From Rhizophagus irregularis (lineage: Eukaryota; Glomeromycota; Glomeromycetes; Glomerales; Glomeraceae), in contig NC_089437.1 of the NCBI RefSeq assembly GCF_026210795.1, positions 4,278,001 to 4,342,000 of the forward strand: a DNA stretch of 64,000 nt, written 5' to 3'. Of this stretch, positions 36,251 through 48,121 are shown piece by piece (the first letter of the stretch is position 1; each line of letters opens with the position of its first letter). Below the pieces are notes generated by a model. The model made no database searches, was not told the DNA's origin, and worked only from the letters and a program-made list of their open reading frames with translations. The position numbers and the translations under genes were made by a program.

Positions 36251-36889
36251 AATGGATCACTCTTAGCAATTGCCTTACTTTCTTAATTATGTTGCCATGG
36301 GACCTACTATGATACAGACAAAAAAAATAATTTTCTAACTTCAAAAGAAAAAACAAATATAAAAAGTGTAAGAATCATCTCAATAAACCCTTTATATATC
36401 CAAATCTAAGTAGACTTCGCAAAGAGGTCTACATCTACATCATAAGATCTACTTTACAGGCAAAAGAAGTCAGTAGACCGATGTCCCTCCAGACTTTTAG
36501 CTACTTTTTTGTAATTTATCTTCATATCGTGTGAATTGGGCTCATTATAAGTTGAAGAATTTGATAATTGGTAATTGAGAAGGTTGTCCATCAGATGAAT
36601 AAGTTTCCGATACTATAATATAACCATATCCACTGTACATCTGATCCCAAACCAATAAAATCTATTAACCAACCCATAAGCTCTATCTATTGCAATATTA
36701 TAAAGAAAATAGAAAAAAGTAGAAAAATAAAAATAATAAAAAAAAATAAAAGAAATTAAAAACAAGCGGCGTTACAATAAAAGGCCTTTGTTCCTATCCT
36801 TCTTCTTTCGGGGTATGTAGGAGCAATCAAAGGTAAGGTCAAGCATTTTTATTGATAGTTGTTTAAAGATAAATCAACATCAATTAGTT
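36251..36889. other. Spacer beside a decayed ORF
   Basis: Includes GTAGACTTCGCAAAGAGG and AAAAATAAAAATAATAAA runs. The part from about 36770 has coding-like composition and may be the eroded 3' end of the pseudogene to its right. Nothing else recognised. Confidence 0.35.
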
Positions 36890-37395
36890 CTACAATATCG
36901 GATAAAAGTTTAGCTGAATGTTATACCAAAAAAGCCATTAAATGTCCAAAAGTAGTTGTCCATTTCCAAGGTTAACCCAAAATAGAAGTTATCTTTCATA
37001 TCCAGTATTTGTTGTTAGTTGGCCAGCAGGTTCTGGAATACATTCAAAAACGCATCCAGTTTTGAACGTGTTATGATCTAAAAGTTATCTGATGGTATCC
37101 TAATCGGTAGTCTTGTGACCTGACGAATAGGAAAAGCCAGTGGAAGGGAGTAAACAATAGGTGGCGAAGAAGGCTTAAGAGAGTCGTATTCAAAGCGTTT
37201 CAAAAGACTAGTAAAAGTCTTCCAAAGGTAATCTTTAGTAAGGCGCTTAAGTCGTTATGACGCTGTCGCATGTTTCTCATCTAGTATCTTGAAAAGCATC
37301 GGTCTGTTGGTAAAAAGGTGGTTTTGTTGCAAAAATGTGACGAAGTCTTCAGTAATGAAACTTTCGTCGTAGACTCTTTCCATATTCCAAAATTA
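36890..37395 (-). pseudogene. Decayed ORF of unknown family
   Basis: Reading the minus strand from about 37395 gives one frame open for about 500 bases except for three stops (TAA, TAG, TAA). Segments look protein-like: ERVYDESFITEDFVTFLQQN, LFTNRPMLFKILDEKH, DYLWKTFTSLLKRFEYDSL, MDNYFWTFNGFFG. GC content is higher than the surroundings. I do not recognise the family. Three nonsense codons make it a pseudogene; intron retention is less likely because the protein-like signal persists across the stops. Confidence 0.5.
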
Positions 37396-37504
37396 TCTTA
37401 ACAGTCTTGAAGCCATATATTAGTCTTCATAACAGTGTTGCTTAAGTCAGTTTTCTCTATATATGTTCTGTTTTTTAGTTTTCCTTCTGGTGCACTAATA
37501 AGTA

Positions 37505-38200
37505 ACTGCAATAAATGATATCTGCATAATAAAAGTCCAAAATTTTTATAAGAAATATATACTGAAATTTTGCGTTAATACACATTTTGACTTGAGTTTG
37601 ATGATTCACAAAAAAAATTTGACACAAAAATATTAAAAATTCATGCAGAAATGTGATTCACTTTATTTTTATATATAAATAACTATAATAAATGATATCT
37701 GCATAATAAAAGTCCAAAATTTTTATAAGAAATATATACTGAAATTTTGCGTTAATACACATTTTGACTTGAGTTTGATGATTCACAAAAAAAATTTGAC
37801 ACAAAAATATTAAAAATTCATGCAGAAATGTGATTCACTTTATTTTTATATATAAATAACTATAATAAATGATATCTGCATAATAAAAGTCCAAAATTTT
37901 TATAAGAAATGTATACTGGAATTTTGCGTTGATATACATTTTGACTTGAATTTGATGATTCACAAAAAAAAATTAGACACAAAAATATTAAAAATTCATG
38001 CAGAAATGTGATTCACTTTATTTTTATATATAAATGACTATAATAAATGATATAGTAAAAGTCCAAAATTTTTATATTAAATATATGCTGAAATTTTGCG
38101 TTGATATACATTTTATCTTGAATTTGATGATTCAGAAAAAAAATTTGACATGAAAATATTAAAAATTCGCGTAAAAATGTGATTCACTTTTGTTATACGA
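37505..38200. repeat. 177-bp satellite, four tandem units
   Basis: Units start near 37516, 37693, 37870 and 38048 (TGATATCTGCATAATAAAAG). The first two are almost identical, the third slightly diverged and the fourth has a short deletion. Non-coding. Confidence 0.9.
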
Positions 38201-38582
38201 AAAATCATATATCAAACCTCACAAATCGGAATTTGTCAGTAATTTTGAAAACGGCAATAATAGAATTTTAACCAGATAAATTTTATTTATAAAATTTTAA
38301 GATTATATAATATATTAATAATGCAATAAGATGAATGTAAATGTATAAAAGAGTAAAATGAATTTGGTTTAAAAAACTAGTTATATATTAAATATCACAA
38401 ATATCACATAATTCTAACTCAAATTTTTAAGATAACCAGTTTCAAACTGCCCAACCATTTGACTTACTAAATCTTACATTTAGCTTCCAATAAAAAAAAA
38501 ATATATATAATGAAAAAAAAGAGAATAATGATTATTAATAGGACAATTAAATAATTTTCTTACTACTTAAGTCTTGGTTTTA

Positions 38583-40899
38583 CTAGAATTCCAATATAAA
38601 GCTACTTTCATAAATTTGCCCAGTTCTTTTATTGATAGCAGTAGCTTTAACTTCCATAGTACCAAAAGTCAAAGTGAATTCTACCAATCTATTTTTTCCA
38701 CGTTGAGGATCAGGCAAGTCTATTTTCATTTTGCCCAACATTTTCATACCATCTTCATCACAATATTTAGCATTATTATCCGGTGTAATAAAAATATTAA
38801 AAGTCATATCAGTTTGATTTGGCACAACAGGACCAGCAGTGTAATAAAATTTCTGGTCTACAGCAACTTCTACACCTCTTAACGCCAACCTATGGAATTT
38901 AAATATTCGCCCCGAGGGAGTTCTACGTTCCGGTGGGTCACCCTTTTCCCATTTAGCACTAACTTCAACTCCATAACAAAATTTCAATACACGTGTTTGT
39001 ACGATTTCCATGTTCAACCCATATTCCAAGGCTCCTCTTTCGATAGCAGCAATTGGATGTTTTGGTACGGCAATTATTGGCACTTGATTCATAAACTGTC
39101 TTCGAATTTGTTGTTGTAGATATTGAGATTCACTAAATCCACCCACCAAAAACATTGCACTACATCTTCGTTCAGTTGATGCTAATTGTTTTGTAATCAA
39201 ATCAATAATCTTATTGACAACAGGATCAAACATTTCCTTTACATTTAAGAAATCCAATTCAATCAACCAATCAGCTTCTTCCATTTGTTCCTTTGCATGT
39301 CCTGTAACATATTCCATCAATGCTGGACATACTCTTTCGATATCCAATTCTTTGGTTGAAAATTCATTTGGATTTCCATTGAATGAAAACTTTACTCGTG
39401 AGCAAAATTGTTGTACTAAATATTGCATTTGTCCATAATGATTTTCTTTTAATTTTTTCATAGCTGCATATCCTAATTTCCTCCCAAGGAATCTTAAAAA
39501 TTCGCGGTCTACATATGAACTACCGCACAAATCTCCACTACGTTCAGTAATCTCACTCAATTTCATTCCAGGCAACAAGGTTCTGGTTGTTAAATCGACT
39601 GTACCACCACCGCAGTCAACAATCATAAATGATGCTAATCATTATTGATAAAAAGTTAGTTTTTTTTTTAATTAAAATAAAATAGTTAAGATTAAAGTAT
39701 ATTTACATCCAGCAGATAAGTGATGTTCAGTTAAACTCTTCATACAGTATACGGCAGCTGCTTCGGCTGTATTTTTTTTTAAAAAAAAACAAAAAGAAAA
39801 TTAGATTTAATAACTATAATAAATGTACAACATATTTTTTAGTGTTTTTAACATACGTTCAGTTGTGAATTCCAGATTTTCAGACTGTCTATTCTCCAAA
39901 TAACCCGCATTGAACATACATTCTCTCATAATGGCTTTGGCGTCATGATGCCTACCAAAGAATAATAAAGTTTACATATGAAAAATAAATATGATAAAAA
40001 AATTGGGATGAGAAAAATAATAATTACCATTCTGAAGGCACTGATAGCACGAATCGTACTTGTTGAGGATACCTTATACCTGGCCATCGAGAATTAAGTG
40101 TTTCTGAAACCAACTAAAATGAAAAAAAAAATTAAATCCAATTTTATATAATGAGTAATTGTTTTTCAAATTGCCGGCTATATTATCTTACTTTGTTCAT
40201 TTCATGTAGATAATCAGTGATTGCTTTTCTTGGATCTAAACCGGGAGGAAGAGGTGGTTTATCATCATCTTTTACATTAGCCAAATGTAATTTAAACAAT
40301 TCTACAGGTTTTCGTGGTTTAGTTTGAAGTTTTTTCTTCTTTGGTGGTTCTTGGGCTAATGCAGGATATCCCCATGCTACCAATTGTAAATTATCATCAT
40401 ATGCTAGTACTGTATTGGTTTTGAAAACTCCTGTTTGTTCTGGCCTATTATTAAATATCATATTTAGAAGAAATAATCTAAAGGTAATAATTCGAAGGAA
40501 GAATCTATATTTTAATTTTCTTACCACTATAAATTTATTATTATTGTTGTTGAAATAACAAACTTGGTTAGTAATATGCTTTATCGGATTTCAATTTCTT
40601 TGAGTTTACTTACTGTATCATTGGTGATTGTTTCTGGATTGATCTTATTTGAATAAGCAAATCCTAATATATAAATTAAAAACAATTACACATATTTTAA
40701 CTTAGCATTAACAATGTTAAAAGCAATATACCTCTCTTATATACCTGAAAACGTTGTGCCAAAGTCTATTTTATACAAAATTATTCATAACATAAATAGA
40801 TTAGTTGAATGATTTAAAATATTCCACAAGTAATACCACTTAGAGATATAGAAACATACCGATAGCTACAACTACTCGAATATCTCTCGTATTATTCAT
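38583..40899 (-). CDS. Hsp70-like (HSPA12-type) ATPase, 9 exons
   Basis: Cytosolic actin/Hsp70-fold ATPase of the divergent HSPA12-like group expanded in these fungi. Exons on the minus strand are 40899-40860, 40765-40745, 40663-40614, 40526-40525, 40444-40192, 40113-40028, 39951-39857, 39766-39707 and 39634-38583, giving 552 residues with phase kept throughout. Motifs in order are phosphate-1 DFGTTFSG (about residue 14), TNDTWPEQ, NTVLAYDD, FVLSVPSEW, EPEAAAVYC, phosphate-2 MIVDCGGGTVDL and adenosine motif FLVGGFSES. The canonical C-terminal substrate domain is absent; a short beta-rich end (EVKATAINKRTG) replaces it. Exon 4 is only two nucleotides and exon 2 only 21. Start MNNTRDIRVVVA is the first ATG before the motif. 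The client is unknown. Confidence 0.9.
40525..40526 (-). other. Predicted 2-nucleotide microexon (TG)
   Basis: Minus strand reads TTTATAG, TG, GTAAGAAA. The upstream exon ends phase 0 at ACA (40614) and the next begins G CCA GAA (40444). Only the two bases TG repair the frame and give TWPEQ, matching the family's NDxWP motif. The upstream intron has a perfect TACTAAC branch sequence. Confidence 0.6.
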
Positions 40900-42109
40900 A
40901 TTATTTTTAATAAATAAATTATCTTTGCTGAATTCTATCAATAAGGTTTTAATTAAGTATAGTCTTGTCTTATTTACTCTTAAAAAGCTTTGTTAAAAGG
41001 TGTCGGCTGGTAGTGGTAACATTAAAGATAGTAAGGAAAAAAAATGCTTGTTAATATATTTTCATGTACTTAAAAGTCTTTATATTGATTAAAAGTTCGT
41101 TTCAAAAAATTTTAAATTTCTTACCCCTACTCAAATTAATTTTTCTTCAAATGAGGAAAAAGGTAGGAAAAAATGTTAGTTGACAACACAAATGACAAAA
41201 AAAAGTTTAACAATAAACATATAAACTATATAAACACCTATTTTCAGGTTTTTACACCTACCGTTAAGCTGTAAAAATAATTAATAATATTTTCTATGGT
41301 TATATATAATTGACCCGTATGGAGGGTTTTTAACGTAAACTCTATGTTATTTATTTAAATAAATTTTAATCTTTCTTTAAAAAAAGAGCGAAAGAGCGCT
41401 TTTTTTCAACGAAAGTCAAAAAAAAACCAAGAAACTATAATTAAATCAAAACCCTAAAAATAATATTTGTATAATTATGGATAGGATTACGTACCCCTCC
41501 GTAGTCTGTACCCTCCGTTTCATCTCTTAATGCTTGGTCACGTTAGGGATTATTGCCCGGAATTTTGCCGAAAAAACGAAAATAATATTGTGTAATCCAT
41601 AGACAATAACCAATTATAGAGTAGACAAACCAACAGATTGGAACTAGTCTAAATAGAGATAATTTCCAACAAAAATTGTCGAAGACGTCCTTCTATATTC
41701 TAATTCGCGTTTAATTAATGTTATTTATATTATAATAACACAATGGCGTATACGGAGCTCTTCTCCTATTGAAATTATCACAACAGATAGATGTAGCAGT
41801 TTTTCAAACAATGCGACGATCAGGAAATCCATCAACCAATTGAATTTTTTGAACACATGAATGAATTTTTTAAAATGGTTACCTTTGATATCCAAAAAAA
41901 AGTGGAAAAAAAATAAAAAGGTGTCAAGTTTGGAAAATAAACAATGATGATCGTTATATCAATGAAAATTTTGCAAATAAAAATTCAGATTTAAAATTTG
42001 AGACATAAATAAGTGTTATCAAGTGACGGTTAAATTTGTATCACAAAGTGTGACAGAAATTAAACGAAATTCATGAAAAATTCAATAGTTTTTTTTTTAA
42101 TTACGATTG
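40900..42109. promoter_or_regulatory. Divergent intergenic region, Hsp70-like / coiled-coil genes
   Basis: 1.2 kb with the start codons of two divergent genes at its ends. It contains GC-richer patches near 41495-41530 (TACCCCTCCGTAGTCTGTAC). AAGTGTGACAGAAATT lies about 60 bases before the 42110 ATG, and a similar AGTGTGACAAATTTAG lies in the NADAR/PARP intergenic region. No ORF. Confidence 0.35.
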
Positions 42110-43810
42110 ATGATAAGTATGCCTACGGATCCTTCAAATCCGGGTGCTAGACAATCAACTATCTCACCAATTCAAAGTAATAATGACAATAATGGCCCAC
42201 CACCCCCAACACGAAAACGAAGAACCGACCTTAATAAGTATAGAGGTATTTCATTACAAGAGTCTAAAATTTTACTTTTAGTAAACAAAGTTTATTCTTA
42301 TTAAAGAATGTTAACAGGACAAGGAAATTCCAACGATACAAGTCGACAACAAATTGAGGAAGATGGAGATATTGAAATACTACAAATTTCACCAGAATCT
42401 GTAGATTCAAACAGTGCTCAACGTTTGCAGAATTTAGCTTCAAGATATAAATCACGTTATGAGACGGTTGAAAATGAGAAAGGGGAATTAATTAAAAATG
42501 TATATGAATTACAAATAAAGTATGAAGAATTGCAAAAGAATTATAAAGAACTTCAAGGAAGAATGGATTCAGAAAAAAGACGTTTACAGCAAAGGGCAAA
42601 TGAATCTGACTTAGAATCACAAAATTTAAAGAAACAATTAATGGAATTAAAAGAAGAAGCCTCTAGATATCAAAGCGCGCTTGGTAAAGCTACAAACGTA
42701 AGGTGGGGAGATGATGATAGTAATAACCCTGTACAATTAACAAAATCTATTGTAGAAATTGCTAATTCAATTGCCGAAATTACCACGGTAAAAGGGAAAG
42801 ATGTTACAATCATCGATAATACAGCAAACGAATTATTACAAAAATATAATTGTTTGACTAGAGTTAATAGTGGAAAAAGTTGGAAATCAATATTGGCTGC
42901 TGCCTTACAAAGATTAATCATAGAAACTTTATTTCAAGCTTTATCTAATTATCTCTCTCAATGTGATCCAAGAACAAGACCAAAACCATTAATTTACAAA
43001 CAGCAAGTACCATCACAATCATTACAGCAGCAACAACAGCAGCAACAACAGCAGCAACAGCAGCAGCAGCAACAGCCACAACAACCACCACAACAGCAGC
43101 AGCAGCAAAATAACCCTCAACCTTCTAATGCTCAAACTTCTAATGCTCAAACACAAGCCCAATCTGTCATTGCTGCTGCACGAGAAAATATTCAATCTCT
43201 TCCAAAACGTTCTTCTTCTTTAATTGTTTCTACTAATAGTAACTCGATTTTAAGAAACCCTTCATCCCCGGTTGATCATAACAATAATTTAGAAGTGGAG
43301 ATTTCATTGACAATGACATCATTAGTTGGATTGGTTAATCATTTAGCTGAAACACGTAAAGGATCTGATGATATCACAAAAATCACTCCAATAAAAATTC
43401 GACAACAAATTTATGCTGTATTGGGTACAAGAGGTTTTTGTAAAGATAATCATCCATTCATTGAACAACTTACGACAACGATACTTGACACTCTTTCCCG
43501 TTATCGTCAAATGAATAAAGAAAAATTGGCCGTCTTGAAAGAGAATACCACTAAATTAGTCACGGAATTTGTACATTTATATTTCAGATTAAATGCTCAA
43601 GAACCCATTCCCGACTTTAAAGATTTCTTTGACGCGGGAACCCCTGTACAAAATAATCTTATGGAAGGTGCTTGGGATGATGATGCAAGTGATGATTTGG
43701 AAGTAGAAATTTGTAGTTTTCCATTGATTAGTGTAAAGAGTACTAAAGATAATAGTAGGAAAGTACTTTCTAAGGCTCATGTTGTTCCCAGAAAATCTGG
43801 AAAAAAATAG
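42110..43810 (+). CDS. Coiled-coil, polyglutamine protein of unknown function (542 residues)
   Basis: Exon 1 is 42110-42245 and exon 2 is 42318-43810. The acceptor TTAACAG at 42317 keeps the frame, giving KYRGQGNSND. The order is a Pro/Asn-rich basic N-terminus with TRKRR (a possible nuclear signal), then a long coiled coil (about residues 70-165, Lys/Glu/Gln rich, YKSRYETVENEKGELIKNVY). A folded helical region follows (TKSIVEIANSIAEIT, then SGKSWKSILAAALQRLI), then a polyQ tract encoded by CAG/CAA (43026-43110). A second helical region (SLTMTSLVGLVNHLAE, FVHLYFRLNAQEPIPDF) and an acidic then basic tail end the protein. I know no named family. Convergent with the NADAR gene. Confidence 0.8.
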
Positions 43811-44151
43811 ATAATTTGCGAAAGCGTTATTATCGGAATTATTATTAATAAATGTAACTATATGCTTTATTTTTTTTTATTTATGTTTTTTCTAAAGAAT
43901 ATGGTTTTTTTATTTTTGTAACAAATACATTATAAATTTCTTTTTTGTTGAATGAAATTAGTAGTGATAAGTTTAGTCAAATAATAACTTATTATGTTTT
44001 TGTACTATTTGTATAAATAATAAAGTTTTCGTACATGTAATAACATGTACCAATTACCCAATTTACCTTAATGTTGTATGATAAACTAATAATATGAACT
44101 ATCTAATTAAATAATATAGGTAATATATAAATTGAAATTTGAGTCGAATAT
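43811..44151. terminator. Convergent 3' intergenic region
   Basis: 341 bases between the stop codons of two convergent genes. Contains several AATAAA-like strings (near 43848 and 44020) usable as polyadenylation signals. No gene. Confidence 0.4.
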
Positions 44152-45748
44152 TTACATATTGTCGTGTTCACTATATGGTGGAGGAGCAGATGCATAATAA
44201 GTTGGTCCATTATCTGTTGGTATATAAACATTTTGTTGAGGTTGCATTTGCTGAAAATATTGATGAGTTAAATGAACTTCTTGTTGTTGCTGCATTTGTT
44301 GAATCTGTTGTTGAATTTGTAATTGTTGAACAATCTGTTGTTGTTGTTGTTGTTGGTGCTGTTGATGAATCTGTTGTTGAATTTGACCTTCTTTTTCTTC
44401 TTGAAATTTATGCAAATCTCGCCTTTCAGACCTACGTGGAGGCAATGGTGGCGGACTTGGTGGTATTGGTGATTGTTGAGAAGATCCTTGTCCTTTTTTA
44501 ACGGGATGAATATTTCCATTCCCTGCGTACATGGGGGATGTTGGTAGTGATGATGTTGAGGATGTTGCAGGACTCGACATAGAATATATTGAATTTGCCT
44601 CTGTACCCCCTCCCAATGGACTCTTTTCTCCGTTATTATTTGTAAGATGTAATTGAGTGTCTCTTAGGTGTTTTCTAACATTCATTAAAACTTCTCCAAG
44701 CTTATTCCTTCCTGATCCATCCCCACCATCACCCCAGAATCTATCAAGTTCAGTGTGTTCCACCAAAATTTGATCTCCTGTCCCCAATAAACGTTTTGCA
44801 AGTATGGGATGCTGTTCGAATTTATTCTTTACAACCCATTCCATTACTTGAACATTTATTGATTGCCAACTTGGATCTACATATTGTTGATATTTACGTG
44901 CCATATTTAATGCATCTCTAGCTGTAGGACATCTACGTATTTTATCAGCAATTTCTGGACGCGTATTTTTAAATTTTGCTGCTTGAAATAGATGCTCACT
45001 TGTTGCCCATGATTTTATATCCGGTGGCGATCCGGGAAAGGGTTCTCGAATTGCTGCCTTTATTGGAAATCCTTCTTTGAAATTGGTGAATTCATAATAT
45101 GGTTCATTTCTATTATAAAACCAAATTGTGTTTGGTGGTGGTGGTTGTTCTCGGACTAATAAGAAAAATTTTTTCATTACTTAAATTAGCCGATATAAAT
45201 TAAAATCATTTACAAAACAAACCTGGGGGTTGAATTTGATGATTCATCTGATTCATCATATGGTGATTTACTTGATTCGCTGTTAGGTTCGTATACATTT
45301 GCACATTTATAGGAATTTGATCGTAATCATTTCGAACTTCGTTCATAACTTGATTTCCTTGCGAATTCAATTCTAAAATTTATTAATGATAAGATAAAGG
45401 ATTAGCACATAGAATACTTGAATTCTTAGTCAATTAAAATATCCATTCGAATATATATTTACATATTGATGGGACATTTGAAATGAAAATAACATTATTA
45501 CGAGAATTATAAAGAACAAAGACAAAAGTATAAAGAAGTTCTAAATTACCATTTGATATATTATAGTGATCGTTCTTACAAAAGGCGCATCTTTCTGGAT
45601 CGCGTTCATCCTTGCCCATTTTTGAACAGTCACAAGAGTTTTTCATATTTCTCCCGTAATTTATTTCCGGCTGAGGGAGAGTAGGAGAAAATTGAGAACC
45701 TTGTTGTAGTTGAAGTTTCTGTTGTTGATTATGGTGTTGATTCTGCAT
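44152..45748 (-). CDS. NADAR (YbiA/DUF1768-fold) protein with Cys-rich N-terminus and PPPY tail
   Basis: Exons 45748-45550, 45372-45223 and 45155-44152 join in phase to give 450 residues. Residues 1-66 are Q-rich and hold a Cys cluster (NSCDCSKMGKDERDPERCAFC). The NADAR domain spans about 120-285, with WFYNRNEPYYEFTNF, WATSEHLFQAAKF, CPTARDALNMAR, MEWVVKNKFEQHP, LLGTGDQILVEHTELDRFWGD and KLGEVLMNVR, all family hallmarks. Known relatives hydrolyse N-glycosidic bonds in riboflavin intermediates, and some reverse guanine ADP-ribosylation. The tail is Ser/Pro/Gln-rich and ends in APPPYSEHDNM, a PPxY (WW-ligand) motif. It is divergent to a PARP-like gene across 393 bases. Substrate not shown; the functional link is inferred. 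Confidence 0.88.
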
Positions 45749-46141
45749 TATAACTAAATGGTTTTTCAAACTCTCGACTTTCTATTTATAATAACACTAT
45801 TAATTACGATATTGATACAATGGGAATAAGTTGTTCAATTTTGGTTAATATCCGATTAGAGTGTACATATATCTCTAAATTTAGGTATCTAAAAATAAAA
45901 TATTCATGATTTTTTTTATGATCTACAAATTTTAGTGTCGTGTTACAGTGTGACAAATTTAGAAATAATAGAAAATAGAGGACAAGTTGACAAATTCAAA
46001 AGAATAATGGGAGTTTATGATACTCTCGTGTAAATTTTTAAACACGGATTGAATAAAAACTTTTTAATTGATTTTGTTAATAAAATTTAATCGTTAAATC
46101 GATTAAAGTTCAATATTTTAATTACACCTGATTTACTAACA
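45749..46141. promoter_or_regulatory. Shared divergent promoter region, NADAR / PARP-like genes
   Basis: 393 bases between two start codons facing apart. AT-rich, with AGTGTGACAAATTTAG near 45949. A single intergenic region this short suggests co-regulation of the pair. Confidence 0.5.
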
Positions 46142-47852
46142 ATGGGAAATTGTTGCAGTAATTCGAGTAATTCGGTAAATTATGAATGTGTTAGTTACAA
46201 TTATTATTAAACACCACGATAAACTATTAATATGAAACTTTCATTTCGTTTAGAACGAGGATAATGGAATCCAAACAAAAAACATACCACCCAACCTATA
46301 TTCACATACACCGCCTTCACCTCCATTACCACCAATACCGCCAGTTTCGCAGCCTCAGTCTCAACCTTTATACAATACTCCGTTGCCTAGTGACAATAGT
46401 GCATATTATAAAAACCCAACGTATACAAATGACAATAGTTCCCCTTTACCCGGAGCAATTAATCTTTTATATTCATCGGATGATGATACTCAAAAAGAAA
46501 TAAGTATCGATCAAAAATCCATTAATGACACAGTTGACAATCACTGTTTAAATTGTTCCAGTAATTTAGTAGATAAGGATCTTGACGGGTATCCTAGTGA
46601 ATATTGTAGTGATCAATGTCGTAAAGATGCTTCTTTAGCTGGGTTAGCTAACCCTGTTTGTATTCTGTGTAAAGAGTTTCCCCATGTTACTGGATCTAAA
46701 TTTTGTGGCAAAAAACGTTGTAGAAATCTTCCAAAATGTTATTTCTGTAAGGTAAATAAAGATACAAATCGATTTCGTAGTATATTATTTGATTTAAATT
46801 TGTAATCTTTTTTTAATATATAGATTAAAGATGTTCACAAAGGGTCTTTATGGTGTTCGAAAACGTGCAGAGATAATACACCGAATTGGCAATATTTAAC
46901 TGTTGAACGAACTAATTATATGTGTTTTGTTTGTGGTCTTGAATATGCATTAAAAGGAAGAGATTTTTGTCGTGATGAATGTGAACAATGGGTTAATAAT
47001 AATGGTAAAATGTCAATTTTTATACTTAATGTAATTATCAAATAGTCACATCAATTGATCCCGAATCAAATGTTATTTAGCTCCGTGTCTATTAAAACTT
47101 CCGCAGAATTCGGAAAAATATAGGGATGTTCATAATCAATTTGTGAATGCGTGGAAGCATCCACATAAACAAGTTCCATCAATTCATGCGATATGGAAAA
47201 TATATTGCAATAGTTTATTAAACGGTCAATATAATGCTTATAAAGCAGAAGTTGAGAAAATACAACAATTGGAGGGTAAACCATTTCCCAAAGGAGAGGG
47301 TCGGCGTATAATGAGTGCTGGAAATGAACAACGTAGATTCCATGGAACTAAACTGTACGTATTTTTTATTTCTTTTAAAAGTATAAATATGAATTTTTTT
47401 AAAAAAATTTTCACTCTTTTTCTCATAGGAGGTGTCAAATTGGATTCGAAAGAAGTAAAGTATGTGATGATAAACAATGTTCAGTATGCGCTATTATAAA
47501 AGAAGGATATAAATTAAGATATGTTGGCACAGGTACAATAAGTGCAGCATTCCAAAGATTTGGAAGTGGAATTTATTTTTCTGGAACATCATCGAAATCA
47601 GATGATTATAATGAAGGTTCATTAATAACTTATATGGGAGTCAATTATAAAATGATGTTATTGAATAAAGTGGTAGTGGGTAAAGGATATGCATTAACTA
47701 GAGATGCGATGACTTTAACAAGTCCTCCTGATGGATTTGATAGTGTACTTGGTGAACCAAGTTCTAATGGAAGCCTTAATTATGATGAAGTCGTCGTTTA
47801 TAAAGAAGAGGCTTCTATTCCACAATATTTAATAATTTATCAAACTGTATAA
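46142..47852 (+). CDS. PARP-like ADP-ribosyltransferase with Cys-rich zinc-binding-type modules
   Basis: Five exons: 46142-46174, 46254-46751, 46824-47004, 47081-47354 and 47429-47852. All phases fit and give 469 residues. The first exon encodes MGNCCSNSSNS, a candidate N-myristoylation/palmitoylation signal that would place it at a membrane. A Pro-rich linker follows, then four Cys modules: CLNC...YCSDQC, CILC...FCGKKRC, CYFC...WCSKTC and CFVC...FCRDEC. After a helical segment comes a PARP-type catalytic domain: H325 in RFHGTKL, Y378 in GSGIYFSGTSSKSDDY and E449 in NYDEVVVY, i.e. a complete H-Y-E set, plus GKGYALTRD and IPQYLIIY. This supports transfer of ADP-ribose from NAD. A further Cys group (RCQIG, CDDKQCSVCAII) lies inside the domain. 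The target is unknown. Confidence 0.88.
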
Positions 47853-47971
47853 CAAAATAATTTGTAATTATAATTTAAATTATTTAAATATTAGAATGAA
47901 ATCTATTTTAGATTTAGAAATTTAATAGCATATTATTAGCATAAACATTCACATTTCACATTGTTACTGTC

Positions 47972-47981
47972 ATCACGTGAT
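47972..47981. promoter_or_regulatory. Palindromic ATCACGTGAT (E-box core) upstream of the Cys/Pro-rich gene
   Basis: A perfect 10-bp palindrome with CACGTG core, about 145 bases before the 48122 ATG and 120 after the PARP-like stop. CACGTG is the binding core of fungal bHLH factors. Function inferred from position only; similar sites occur elsewhere in the window by chance or design. Confidence 0.3.
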
Positions 47982-48121
47982 ATGACGGTATTCGGATCAA
48001 CAGAACCGAAATTATATCATTTAGAAAGAATAAAGGATAAGTGTGTGACATTAAAGTCATTCACAATTCTAAATTTTTTTAAAAAGAATTTTATTTCAAC
48101 TCTTTCTGCGTGTTATGAAGT

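Noticed and set aside
37505-38200. CRISPR-like array
   Set aside because: Whole 177-bp units repeat with no unique spacers; it is a satellite.
38574-39438. Plus-strand ORFs opposite the Hsp70-like gene
   Set aside because: Antisense shadows of exon 9; composition mirrors the coding strand.
44139-44501. Val-rich plus-strand ORF
   Set aside because: Antisense of the glutamine repeats of the NADAR protein.
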